Assembly (NCBI GenBank): GCA_018340375.1
Contig: JAFFJZ010000002.1
Coordinates: 16,076,001 to 16,140,000 of the forward strand
Direction: 5' to 3'
Length of the DNA stretch: 64,000 nucleotides
DNA from: Gonatopus flavifemur
Taxonomy: Eukaryota > Arthropoda > Insecta > Hymenoptera > Dryinidae
In this document: piece after piece, positions 1 through 9,516 of the stretch
Layout: every line of letters starts with the position of its first letter
Position numbering within the stretch: the first letter of the stretch is position 1
Notes under the pieces: generated by a model
The model's database searches: none
Told to the model about the DNA's origin: nothing
Seen by the model: only the letters and a program-made list of their open reading frames with translations
Position numbers and translations under genes: made by a program

Positions 1-290
1 ATAGCACACAAGAATCCCAAATGAATTCTGAAAGAAAAGTTCTTGATAACTTTTGCAGAATACGACGAGTTCTTGAAAAGTTTCAAAAAGAATTCGATTC
101 ATCAAACATTTCCTCTTGAAATTCTATAGGGGTTCTTTAAGAATTCTAACGGCACTCGCAAATGTTTGACAAATCAAATTGTTCTTGGACTTCTTGGTGG
201 GAATTTTTTGAATTTCAAAAGAGTTCAAGAAAAGTTTTCTCTTCACAATTCAAGAACAGTTTCCTACTTTTCAGTGGTAAATAAATAAAT
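1..290. repeat. Degenerate AAGAATTC/TTCTTGAA word repeat
   Basis: The stretch repeats variants of AGAATTC, TTCTTGAA and GAAAAGTT on both strands. The same vocabulary recurs at 8207-8325 and 27669-27770, where it forms clearer inverted repeats. It is probably a decayed, truncated inverted-repeat element running off the left edge. No terminal repeat or target duplication is visible, so the boundaries are approximate. Confidence 0.4.
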
Positions 291-483
291 AAATGATTCT
301 ATAATGATTTTTGTGTATTACCTGGGGGGTTTCAGTACATAAGGGAATTGTTTTTCCATAAAAAATGAATTTCCTCCTTGCTTCGATGGGGTATTTTGTA
401 GGGATCATGGTTTCGTCCGTGTAACAGCAATGATTAGTTCTCTAGAGAATTCTCACAAAATTATTTTATAACTAAATATGTTC

Positions 484-712
484 TCAAAGAACTCTCAAAG
501 AATTCAAAAAACTATTAAATAAGAAGTTAATTAGAAGAGTTATTTTCGATTGATTCACGAACTTCTGTACTATCTGAGCAGAATTCCCCAAATCTCCCCA
601 ATTTTTCCATGATTCCCCACAAAGTCCCCTAATATTCACGTTCCCCAATTCCTCCCCACACTGCCTTGAAAATCCCCACATTTGGGGAATTCCCCACCAT
701 CTGGCAACACTG
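484..712 (-). repeat. GGGGA/TTGGGGA word element with a CAGTGTTGCCAG end
   Basis: Read on the minus strand, the repeat starts at 712 with CAGTGTTGCCAG, a type of end often seen on hAT-like insect MITEs, and continues with about ten variants of TGGGGAAT to about 580. From 580 to 484 it continues into a GAATTC/GAGTTC-rich tail resembling the element at 1-290. A 111-codon minus-strand frame across it is explained by the repeated word and resembles no protein I know. No matching second terminus was found. Confidence 0.4.
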
Positions 713-819
713 AATTCAACCGAAGGGATACTTTTCGAATTCATCATACACTGGTTCTCGTGGAAGAATTCATTCCTGGAACTGTCCCTATCAGGCACAA
801 ATAGCGAGACGAATTTCAT

Positions 820-1980
820 ATGAACTAGGAAGGAATGTATAATTTAATTGAAACCCTGTTCAAACGTACATCTTATTCATCAATTTTCAGCTTTTCACGA
901 TTCAGTTGATTCTCTGGAATGATTCTGTAGCAGGGAATAAATCCGTTGTATATATACCTTCGTGCAAATTAATCGAGATAACAGGGATAATTCCATGTAT
1001 CAGCCAACCCGTTTTCACATGTTTCCATGCAATGATGAGTTGAGAAATATTTGCAAAGTATAAGGAATGAACACGTTTCTAAAGAAATAAACATATATTC
1101 ATATCTAAAAATAATCGTAATAATTCAACTAATGCTCACAAGGGATCATGGATTTGATGAAATTATTTCCTAGTAGGATGCATATATTTAGTTTTCTCGA
1201 TTTTGTTTAAAAATCCACAACGATGCAGTTGGATTCCCATATTTCCATGCTTCGCGTTACTATATATCTCTTTGATAAATACTATGGAAACATCGCAGGG
1301 AAAACATATTTGTTCTCGTAAAAAATCAGAAATAAAATAATGGCCAAGTTTTTAATTAACAAACAACTATGTATATACTCCTGAATAATCACTTTAGATA
1401 CATCCCGTATATATGTATTTGATTCAAAGATGTATATGAAGTATAGAAAAAGTAACTGTTTCTCGTTTCCATCAAGTTAATAGGTAGTTACGAACTTTCT
1501 TCATCTAAGTTTCGAGGACTTTCTTTGTTTATAAATTGAAATTCTTATTATCACGTGTTTCTGGCTCCTCCGTGTTATACATTCCTTGGGACAGGAGGAT
1601 TATATCCTACGTTTTAGGATTTTATGATGTACAAAATAACGTAATATCGAATGATGTGGAGTTGGGGAAATTTAATGTCTTATTCGTTACCAGTTTTTCT
1701 CAGTGTTGAATTGATGACAAAATTTACCATTAATTCTGAAGAATGGAAATCATTAGCGTAATTTGCAAGAAAAATCTATGAGATTGAATACTGGTTTGTT
1801 GGAAACGGAAAATTTCTTTCTTGGACTTCAGAATAAGTTCGAAAAAAAGCTTTCAGATTCGAAAGAAAATTGAAGAGAATTATCACTGATGGATTAACAA
1901 AAACTGCTATTTTGCGGTAACAATTCATAAGAAGGCTCAGCAATGTAAACGCAGCCAAGGATCGGTCGATGTATGGGTTC
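820..1980. other. AT-rich unique-looking sequence, no gene seen
   Basis: No long open frame, paired inverted repeat or RNA gene is seen here. The stretch is AT-rich with scattered TATATA and ATACAT runs. The short minus-strand frame at 1776-2018 has no recognisable features. Confidence 0.5.
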
Positions 1981-2075
1981 TGTTGAATAACCAGCGATGG
2001 ATCTCTTGTTATCGGCATGAGTATAGTCCATCACCGAAGCCATCAGATAATCAGCCGATGTACGGCTATGCTGGA

Positions 2076-2190
2076 TATCTATGGGGAAATAGAAATGAGA
2101 GCCGATATTGGCTTGGTGCTCTTGTTAGAGTTGCCAATACTGGCAAATCCAAAGTACTGGAGAGAAATCAAAATGATAACATCGTTTTTA
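2076..2190 (+). repeat. Interspersed repeat, copy 1 (second copy at 7192)
   Basis: This segment resembles 7192-7330 base for base over blocks such as TATGGGGAAA, GGCT(T/C)GGTGCT, AGAGTTGCCAATACTGG and a final ATGATAAC. Read as protein, both copies give Y-G-E...R-x-D-x-G-x-V-L...E-L-P-I-L-x-N-P-K. The two copies may therefore be fragments of a once-coding element. The family is not recognised and the boundaries are approximate. Confidence 0.5.
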
Positions 2191-2479
2191 CATATGTTAT
2201 TGGTATTCATGGTGGATCTTTTACGTTTGAAAAAGACTTGTTGTTTGACCAGAACCAGTTACGAAATGGTCGTTTATAGAAAAGGAAGCTGAACCTAGCG
2301 GCCAAAAACTAGCAGCCAACTGTTATAACTGCTGATCGAACTTCATTCGAATATTTCTCATATCAAGAATTGATTGAGTGGCTTTCGATTCAGTGGTTTT
2401 GCAACTGAAATTTCAGCTTCATTTATAGAAACCAAACGCAAATTTGATAAATCATTTTTATTACTCTTCTCGAATTCAG

Positions 2480-2853
2480 CACGGAGAAAAAGGAATTCGC
2501 TGTGGCAGCGAAATCTACTTTTGCTGGGTTCCTTTTGCCAGAGCAGCAAATTTTTTGCTGTGACAGCAAACTATTTGCTGTTCCAGCAATCTTGTTAGCT
2601 GCGACAGCGAATTTTTAGCTGTGGCAGCAAAAAATGTTTGCTATCCCAGTAAAATTTATTTGCTATTCTGTTTATAATACTGAAAATTCGCTGGCGGAGC
2701 AAACATTTTTTGCTGTCACAGCTGAAAAATTGCTGTCGTAGCTAACACGATTGCTGTTATAGCAAATTTTTAGCTAGGTCAGCAAAAAATTTTGCTATTC
2801 TATATATAATACCTCGATTTGCTGCGTCAGCAAATTTTTTCTCTCCTCGAGTG
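2480..2853 (+). mobile_element. MITE, CACGGAGAAAA-end family, GCTGTGGCAGC word
   Basis: The left end is CACGGAGAAAAAGG. The right end is a decayed TTTTTTCTCTCCTCGAGTG. The interior is a run of the self-complementary words TTGCTGTGACAGCAAA and GCTGTGGCAGC, with the phrase TTGCTATTCT..TATAATAC appearing twice. The element at 39020-39308 opens with the same phrases in the same order, so this is a genuine family. No coding capacity. Confidence 0.7.
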
Positions 2854-2984
2854 CTTGGAACTGGAAAAAGCATTTAAACAATGTCCTGCAAGATTTTGAA
2901 TCCTCAGCATTTTGTTTTCCGATTCCTGATTTGTTTCAATGAACCATTCAAACTTCAGCAACATCCCCGTGGACACTCTAAGAT

Positions 2985-3240
2985 TTTAAAAGTGAGATTT
3001 CACTCTTTGGGCAGCCAGAAGCGAGCTTGTCGAAAATTCGAGTGAAATCTCCACTCTTTTAGGGTGATAGTCTAGGGTTTGAGGGTAGATACTCACAGTC
3101 ACTTCGATTTTAGAAGGAATTTTTCACTCTAGAAGAGTGAGATTTCACTCGAAACGAGTGAAAATCCCACTCGCAGCGGACTGGCTCATTTCTGAGACTG
3201 AGTGAAGTGAAACGCGTGATTTTTCACTCTTCCAGATTGA
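2985..3240. repeat. GAGTGAAATTTCACTC word element, copy 1
   Basis: Many variants of AGAGTGAAATTTCACTCT occur in both orientations, interspersed with unique DNA. A second stretch with the same vocabulary lies at 11865-12065. It looks like a small foldback element whose interior consists of one short palindromic word. Clean terminal repeats are not visible. Confidence 0.5.
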
Positions 3241-3479
3241 GATCATGTGGTTTTGGAAACACTTTTTCATTCTGTTGACCCGAGTTTCTCAGTGCTACTG
3301 CAAGGCTTTTTGGATTCAGAGTACTGCGAAGGAATCAAAATGATGGCATTCCATGCGGGAATTCAAACTAAGATCAGCAATTCGTTTGATTCAACGATTG
3401 AAAAGACGCCATCGATGGACGCCCAGTGATGCAGCATTATTGGATCGATTGAGAAAACCTTCGCGAAGATGTTATTACA

Positions 3480-4628
3480 GAATTAAGGCCCCACCCCAGG
3501 GTGAAAAGGAAAAAAATCTCTTTTTTGTTTTGTTCTCTTAGAATATCCTCAATATATGTAAAAACAATATGCAACATCACTAATGTCCATAAACAATCTC
3601 TTTTACTTTCAAAAATGCATTTCAAAGATGCCGAGCGTTTGATGACTGATGCAGCAAAGAAAGCCCGTAAATCAGAAACCAGCCAAAGAAAGGAGCTTGA
3701 TGCAGCTGCTACATCATCTGAAGGTCAACTTTATGGTGCTGGGATAGCCGATTGAAGGTATTTTCAAAATTGAAATAGTTACATGCGTATGAATGTCGTG
3801 CAAAACTTTAAAGGCGTTTTTCTCGAAACCCTCTTTTTTTGGTCTGGGTGGAAGCTTTTCTCAAAAACTATTCATCCGATCGACTTGAAATTTTTACATT
3901 ATCTTTATAACTAAATTATCTAGAGAAGTACGTAGGGGGTTTTTTGATATATCGAATGTTATGGAAATGCGAAGCAATTGAGGATGGAAATTTTGCACCA
4001 AAACTTTTTTTTTTTTTCAAAACACTGCCAAATTTTCAAAATCTAATATTTTTGAAAACCCCTACGTATTTCCCGAGATTTTGATATATACTTTGAAGGA
4101 AGATTTTCCTTTTTGTTCCAGGTGCATTCCTCAAGGAGAAATCCTTCCACCCGTTGGTATGGATTTTAAAAAGATGTCGTGCAAGAAGTTAAATTACACC
4201 GAGAAAAAAATCAGCGATTACGGGCCGGCTAAATATTTGGTTGCCTGCTTTTGAATGAATGAACAAAACAATTCTATGGATTATCAAAAATGTTATTGTC
4301 GCATAAAAATTATTTTGGTGGAGGAACTAAATTATATGGATGAATTTTTTTAAGGTGCTGTATTCGTATTATTTTCACGTGTTAACAAAATATTTAGCCG
4401 GCTCCTATTTATCAATAGAATTTGGTTGTACCATCCGAGTACTTCTTTGAGTGTACTCCGCCATTTTGGGATGAATAGAAAAAAATAAATTATTCTTTTA
4501 TACTTCGATAGTTGTACAATCAACATATGAGGAGTTTTTTTTTAATCCACTTTCTTCTCCTCTCACAAAAAATTCCAGAAATCCGCTTGAAAAAAGACCG
4601 GTCACCCTGGGGTGGGGGGCCTTAATTC
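3480..4628. mobile_element. 1.15 kb inverted-repeat element with TTAA at both ends
   Basis: The left end reads AATTAAGGCCCCACCCCAGG and the right end reads CCCTGGGGTGGGGGGCCTTAA, so GGGGCC-rich terminal repeats of about 25 bp face each other. TTAA sits at both outer edges (3483-3486 and 4622-4625), compatible with TTAA targeting as in piggyBac-type elements, although the terminal sequence is not one I recognise. The interior holds a coding-like fragment (3615-3755) and a phrase, CTATTCATCCGATCGACTTG, with no matching gene. A non-autonomous or gutted DNA transposon is the best reading. Confidence 0.6.
3615..3755 (+). pseudogene. Coding-like fragment inside the TTAA element, unrecognised
   Basis: The frame starting at ATG 3615 encodes 46 residues, is rich in Ala, Lys, Glu and Ser, and ends ...YGAGIAD. 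Codon use is more GC-rich than the flanks. Another frame just outside the element (ATG 3353, to about 3480) encodes an Arg-rich stretch containing RLIQRLKRRHRW. Both have amino-acid-like composition but match no family I know. They may be remnants of the transposon's own genes or of a gene carried or interrupted by it. Confidence 0.25.
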
Positions 4629-4693
4629 ATAAGTCTCTCGCTAATTAATTTGACCGATCTGAGTGATAGCAGACAATTATATCTGTTATTCAA

Positions 4694-5195
4694 TAAAGGC
4701 TGTGTCTACACGGAGAGAAATTTGTAGTTAAATTTACTATGTTATTATTGTTCCCGAGGAACAGACTGAACTATGACGGGTTCCCCCATAAAACATAGTA
4801 AATATGATCAGCATTCTATTGTTGTACCATAGTAAAAATATGCCCTTCATAGTAAAATCCGACAGAATTCAGTCTGTTCCTCGGGAACAATAATAACATA
4901 GTAAATTTAACTACAAATTTCTCTCCGTGTAGAGACACGCTAGGCCGTCTCCAATTTAAAAATTCGAGACACGTTAAATTTTAGAATTCTCGTGGATATA
5001 GTAAACGCTTAAGGGACTTCCTACAGACACGCGAAATTTCCCGTGTATTCAGTTGAAACTTGGAGCCAGGTGAAAATTTTCGTGTTTCTAGAAAACCCCT
5101 CGAGGATTCACTATATCCACGAGAATTTAAAAATCTCACGTGTCTCGAATTTAAAAGTTAGAGACAGGTTAGCGTGTCTCTAGACAGAGCCTTTA
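4694..5195. mobile_element. Inverted-repeat element, AAAGGCTSTGTCTAGAGACACG ends, split by a nested MITE
   Basis: The outer ends TAAAGGCTGTGTCTA and TAGACAGAGCCTTTA are reverse complements. Removing the guest at 4709-4929 with one TA restores GTCTAGAGACACGCTAG on the left, which pairs with CTAGCGTGTCTCTAGAC-like sequence on the right at about 5168-5186. Subterminal CTCGTGGATATAGT and ACTATATCCACGAG also pair. Native length without the guest is about 280 bp, with no ORF. Confidence 0.8.
4709..4929. mobile_element. MITE, CACGGAGAGAAA ends, nested with TA duplication
   Basis: Terminal repeats of about 60 bp are near-perfect: they begin CACGGAGAGAAATTTGTAG and carry GTTATTATTGTTCCCGAGG inward. 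They are flanked by TA on both sides (4707-4708 and 4930-4931). The interior contains CATAGTAAA words. It is related in ends and words to the larger 17801-18513 element. The clean insertion inside another element shows it jumped after the host did. Confidence 0.9.
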
Positions 5196-6448
5196 ATAAA
5201 TACCAATTAGTGTATCATCACATACTTGTACACGGCAAAAAATTCAGTGTAAACATGATTTTCAATAGAGTACTATGGTGAAAAAACAGCGTACGTTGGA
5301 TGTTATATAACTCTGTCCACATTTTCCATCTCTCCTAAAATAAACAAGAACGTCTGAAAACAGATAAAAACCTTGACAAGAATGCATTGGTGGCCAACGC
5401 ACATTCAACACACTCTGTTTTTTTATGTGACAGCCGCCGGTCGTCACGTGTGATAAAATAAATTAATTTCATATAATTTCCGAGAGACATAAAGTAAGTT
5501 TTCCAAAATTGGAAAGAATAATCTTGTTTTCATCACCATTTTCGTGTTTGCATTCATACCGGAATCAAACATGATCTGAATATATCAATTTTAACTTGAT
5601 AATCGTGAATTTCATTGAATTTCATTTGAATTTCATTTGAATGATTCCGTATTCCTTGTATAATTCGATTCGATATTGCATAATTTGCAAGAATCTGTGG
5701 AATCCCAATCCAATTTAGAAAAATCTCCTCCCAATTTGAACGTACAAAAAATATACCCTAAACGCATTTGAAAATATTGTTAAATACTATTACTCTGAAG
5801 AAAATTTTCCCCTTTCTCTTTGTACGGTCAACGAAAATCACTTTCGCTTCGATGTGAAATTTTAATTTTCAATCCTAAGCGAGCGTCTTCTTTTTGAAAG
5901 GGGGAAAAAAAGTGAGGGTTTATCGATCGGTTCTAGTTTCCGCAACGGAAGAGAGGAACGTCGTGAGGGACAGAAAAAGATTTCAAACTATACAGGTCTT
6001 GATTAGAAACTGAGAAACTTTTCATGATTTTCAACACGATTGAAATGAATGAAATTTAAAAGGAATATGTCATAGTTGAAAAGAATCTTTCAGCACAGTG
6101 ATATCTTCGTTATTCCAATCAATGCCTCTCCCCATCCTATACGGAATTCGAGACTACACACGCGTATAATACACACATATATTTCCCGAATTCAATTTTT
6201 CTCCGCGAACGAATTCTAAACAAAGTTTCTCATTCCCTGCTCTCGTCGTTCTTCATGTATATAAACGAGAAATTTATTATTTCTTTCTCCCTATATAATA
6301 ATAATAATAGTAATAATAATAATAATAATATCGCGCCGACAAGTAACAAAACTAAAAATAAAAATCACTTCTGGTTCATCGTGGCTCGAGGAACTCCGTG
6401 GTGAATCTATTTATTTAACGTGTAACATCGAATCGTCGATCAACTTGA
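5196..6448. other. Unique-looking DNA with a TAA microsatellite and TATA-like site
   Basis: No paired terminal repeats or long frames are seen. From about 5880 the sequence becomes less AT-rich. An AAT/TAA microsatellite with one G interruption lies at 6296-6331. TATATAAA occurs at about 6258, some 190 bp upstream of the ATG at 6449. These are consistent with, but do not prove, an upstream region of a gene. Confidence 0.35.
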
Positions 6449-6832
6449 ATGAAGACTTATCGATGCCCCTACTCGCTCGATAGAGACATGTTCGACGAAA
6501 GATTCGATTTCCGCACATGCTTGATGAGGAATCGCAAATTCACTCGTGTTAATGGTGAAAACTTATTTCCTTCTGTACATGCATTTTCATTTCTCATTCG
6601 AATAAATTTATCCTGGATGAGGATTGTTTTTTCATTGTACGAGAAGCATGCCGTTTTCAATATATTTGACGTTCGTGTACGCGGGGAACTCTTTTGTACG
6701 AGTGGGAAGAGAGCGAGAAGTGAGAAACGGTGGGAACCCCTTCATAGATTTTCGTATCTCAGATCCACGGTGAAGAGAATGGTTATAACTTTGAGACAGA
6801 AATTACATAAAATCTTGATACGTCAAAGGTAA
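6449..6832 (+). CDS. Candidate first exon ending at a strong splice donor, unrecognised
   Basis: The open frame encodes up to 127 residues, rich in Arg and Phe. At 6828-6834 it runs into AGGTAAGT, a full match to the metazoan 5' splice-donor consensus, before its stop. A TATA-like box lies about 190 bp upstream and base composition is less AT-rich than around it. No signal peptide or domain is recognisable. It could be a chance frame: only 128 codons, antisense open frames overlap, and no downstream exon was identified. Confidence 0.2.
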   Translation: MKTYRCPYSLDRDMFDERFDFRTCLMRNRKFTRVNGENLFPSVHAFSFLIRINLSWMRIVFSLYEKHAVFNIFDVRVRGELFCTSGKRARSEKRWEPLHRFSYLRSTVKRMVITLRQKLHKILIRQR

Positions 6833-7191
6833 GTTCTGGAGCAGATACGTGCTTAAAATGTGATTTAGGTTTTTACCTTATTTCTTAGAGAGATCTCTCA
6901 TCTTTCGATACTCTACGAAATATCGATTCAACTTTTCATTGGGTGAATTTTAGTTTCAAGAATATGGTGAAAAGACACAACGTGTCGAACGTTTCGAGAG
7001 GTTCTCGCGGAGACTTCTCTTTCTGGTTTCCTTTTTCTGGAATAAAAAGTTCTGCTTTAACTGTTTGGACAAACTTTATTGTTATTTTATTACTATTTAA
7101 TTTTCATTTTGAACAAAATTATGTATCAATCTTCGTTTGAGAATATTAATAAATCCACTCGATTCAACACTTGGCAATCTTCGAATATATT

Positions 7192-7330
7192 AATAACCTA
7201 TGGGGAAAGGGAAACACGAGTCGACACCGGCTCGGTGCTGTGGCCAGAGTTGCCAATACTGGATAACCCAAAACTATCAAGGCCATCAAAACTGGCGAGA
7301 AGTCCGCATGATAACGTCTATTTACACACC
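7192..7330 (+). repeat. Interspersed repeat, copy 2 (first copy at 2076)
   Basis: This copy shares with 2076-2190 the blocks TATGGGGAAA, GGCTCGGTGCT, AGAGTTGCCAATACTGG and ATGATAAC in the same order. It is more GC-rich than its surroundings and keeps a longer open frame than copy 1, so it may be closer to the ancestral sequence. No terminal repeats are visible. Confidence 0.5.
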
Positions 7331-7466
7331 GAAAGAAAGTATTCTTCATCGATACCTAAGAAAAATGACTAAAAAGGGGTCCAACCAATCATTTTCGGTA
7401 ATCAAAACTGAATGTGAATGAAGCATTAACCTTCTATTTTTTTTAATGATGACTAGATTTATCATA

Positions 7467-7691
7467 CACGGAAAAAATAATTTAGCTGCAGTAGCTAAGT
7501 AGCTAGCACGGACACGGACAGCCATTAAATCAGCTCCTGCAGCTAACTTTTAGCTGTTACCGCAAATAAAATAACTACAAATGCAAATTTGTTTGCCGTA
7601 ACAGCTAAAATTGAGCTGCAGGAGCTGATTTAATGGATGTCCGTGTCTGTGCTAGCTACTTAGCTGCTGCAGCTAAATTATTTCTTCCGTG
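7467..7691. mobile_element. MITE, CACGGAAAAAATAATTTAG ends, AGCTGCAGCT word
   Basis: The two halves are near-perfect reverse complements for about 95 bp: CACGGAAAAAATAATTTAGC, then GCTAAGTAGCTAGCAC, GACACGGACA and ATTAAATCAGCTCC on the left, mirrored on the right. The interior is dominated by AGCTGCAGCTAA. Flanks are TA on the left and CA on the right, so the target duplication is degenerate. Little divergence between arms implies a recent insertion. Confidence 0.85.
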
Positions 7692-7745
7692 CAGACGATG
7701 AAAATTGTTAGATATCACTAATAGATGTTGGTTATCTTGACTATT

Positions 7746-8153
7746 CAGTGCCGTCTTTGAGCATAGGCGAGGTAGGCTCGGGCCTAGGGCCCCAGGCTGA
7801 TAGGGGCCCCCAACTCTTTGGACTACCATTTTTTTTTAATTTTACAAGAAAAGGAATTCTTTGAAAGGTAAAATAATAAAAGAAGTTTTTCTATTCACAA
7901 ATAATTTCATTTCTTACTTTTTTAAGAGAAGGTCAGTTATCACTGCTTCAACATCAATACAATCCAGTACATTAAATTCAATAAACATTAATGACAAACT
8001 ATTTAATCTCTGTTCTGTCATTGTACTGCGGAGGTCATTCAATAAAAATTTCCGAAAAAGAAATTTATACATATATATAAGCAAAAAGATTTCCTTACAT
8101 GGGCCCCCAAGCATTTCGGGCCTAGGGCCCCTTGACTATGAAAGACGGCCCTG
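7746..8153. mobile_element. hAT-type non-autonomous element with 8-bp target duplication
   Basis: Ends are CAGTGCCGTCTTTGAGCATA and, in reverse complement, CAGGGCCGTCTTTCATAGTC, followed inward by GGGGCCCTAGGCCC-type repeats. It is flanked by identical octamers TGACTATT at 7738-7745 and 8154-8161. An 8-bp duplication with CAG-type ends is diagnostic of the hAT superfamily. The 408-bp interior has only short chance frames, so it depends on a transposase elsewhere. The intact duplication implies fairly recent insertion. Confidence 0.9.
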
Positions 8154-8206
8154 TGACTATTTTATATCGATTGAACGTATAATCGGTAATTCATATCGAT
8201 AACCAG

Positions 8207-8325
8207 GCAGAATTCCCCCACACAACGACACAGTTCCAGAATTCATAAAGAATTCTTATTGGTCTGATTGTGTTCTTTATGAATTCTTGAAGAATTCTTC
8301 TGGAAGTGCGATGCTGTGAGGGTCT
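8207..8325. repeat. AGAATTC-word inverted repeat
   Basis: The left part CACAGTTCCAGAATTCATAA and the right part TTATGAATTC...CTTCTGGAAGT...CTGTG are imperfect reverse complements around a TTGGTCTGATTG centre. The same phrases, including CATAAAGAACACAATCA, occur at 27669-27770. It is a short foldback element related to the repeat at 1-290. Confidence 0.6.
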
Positions 8326-8604
8326 GAAAGGAACATTTTCTTGAAACTTGCTTAATGAGTCACAATTGTCGTGATGATCATCGATGATGAATCGATAGTA
8401 AAGGAAACACAAGTAAAACTCTTATTATTGTTTTGCAAAAGCGCAATCCAGGTACCACATCTTCAAAAATAAGCTCTCATTGAACATCAATGAAGTGAGA
8501 TCCGTTTCCATTATGCCATCGAACTTCTTCAGTAAAATATATTTGTACTTTGAACAAAAAGGAGAAACATTCTAAATTATTATTCATGTGGTGTTTGCAT
8601 CACT

Positions 8605-9326
8605 CACTGAGAGAAAGATACCTACACATGAAGTTGAAACTAGCAGATTTGAGCTAGCAGACTTGGACTCTAGCTCATTGTAGAATTGTCGTAGAACGAT
8701 GAAACCGACATCCATGAGATTTTTGAATCACAATCTCTGAAAATATGTATATTAAGAAAATCCGAATTTATATTAGGCTCAGTTGGAGAACCCGGTCGGC
8801 GAGTTTACGTCTGCTAGCTCCAGCTTCATTATCTACACGGAGAAAATCCTATAATACTGAGTACTATAGCCGACACGACTGGCTCGTGTTATGGAAAAAA
8901 ATCATTTCAACACTGCTGGTTACTGTAGTAACACGAATCAGTCGTGTCCCCGCAGTAGAGAATAGTGTAGAAAAACGACTCTCTACTGCGGAAACACGGC
9001 TGGTTCGTGTCACTACAGTGACCAGCAGTGTTGAAATAATTTTTTTCCATAACACGAGCCAGTCGTTTCGGCTACAGTACTCTGTACTTCAGTATTGTAG
9101 GATTTTCTTCGTGTAGTTGAGACAACTAAATGTTAGTTACAGCAGCTAGATTTTTATTTACACTAGCTAGACTCTAGTTGGGGTGAATAAAAGTCTAGCT
9201 GTCTGAAATATGGATAAAATGGTTTATTGAATTGGAATAAAAAATTTATTTGTGACAAATAAAATTTAGCTGGCGCGACTAAATTTTCTAGCTGTCGAAT
9301 ATTTGAATAGATCCTTTTTCTCAGTG
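8605..9326. mobile_element. CTAGCTAG-word element with CACTGAGAG ends, host of a nested MITE
   Basis: Outer ends CACTGAGAGAAAGATACC (8605) and GATCCTTTTTCTCAGTG (ending 9326) face each other. Both halves are rich in CTAGCTAG and ACTAGCAG words. The guest MITE at 8836-9113 splits it at a TA. The host is about 440 bp without the guest and has no coding capacity. Its end class is shared with 10422, 29242 and 38174. Confidence 0.7.
8836..9113. mobile_element. MITE, CACGGAGAAAATCC ends, nested, TA duplication
   Basis: A nearly complete 278-bp palindrome: arms of about 135 bp begin CACGGAGAAAATCCTA and read inward through CTGGCTCGTGTTATGG and CAACACTGCTGGT. TA flanks both sides (8834-8835 and 9114-9115). 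Because it is palindromic, similar open frames appear on both strands (8745-9116 plus, 8864-9055 minus); these are artefacts, not genes. Confidence 0.92.
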
Positions 9327-9516
9327 CTGATGTGGTTAATTGTTTGGAATTGAGTTTTGCAAATGAAATAACATCGAAAAATTTAGAAATTAGTATTTTT
9401 CGTGCAAAGGTTATGTTTTTACATTAATATTTGATTTCCATAACCTCCATATACACATATCGTATGGCTGAATGTTGATATCAAATGTGGAATTTCATCT
9501 CAACTAGAATGATGAT

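Noticed and set aside
484..819. 111-codon minus-strand frame rich in Gly and Trp
   Set aside because: The residues come from repetition of the TGGGGAAT word. No protein family matches.
8745..9116. 123-codon plus-strand frame and its 63-codon minus-strand twin
   Set aside because: Both lie in the near-perfect palindrome 8836-9113, which yields the same peptide on both strands.
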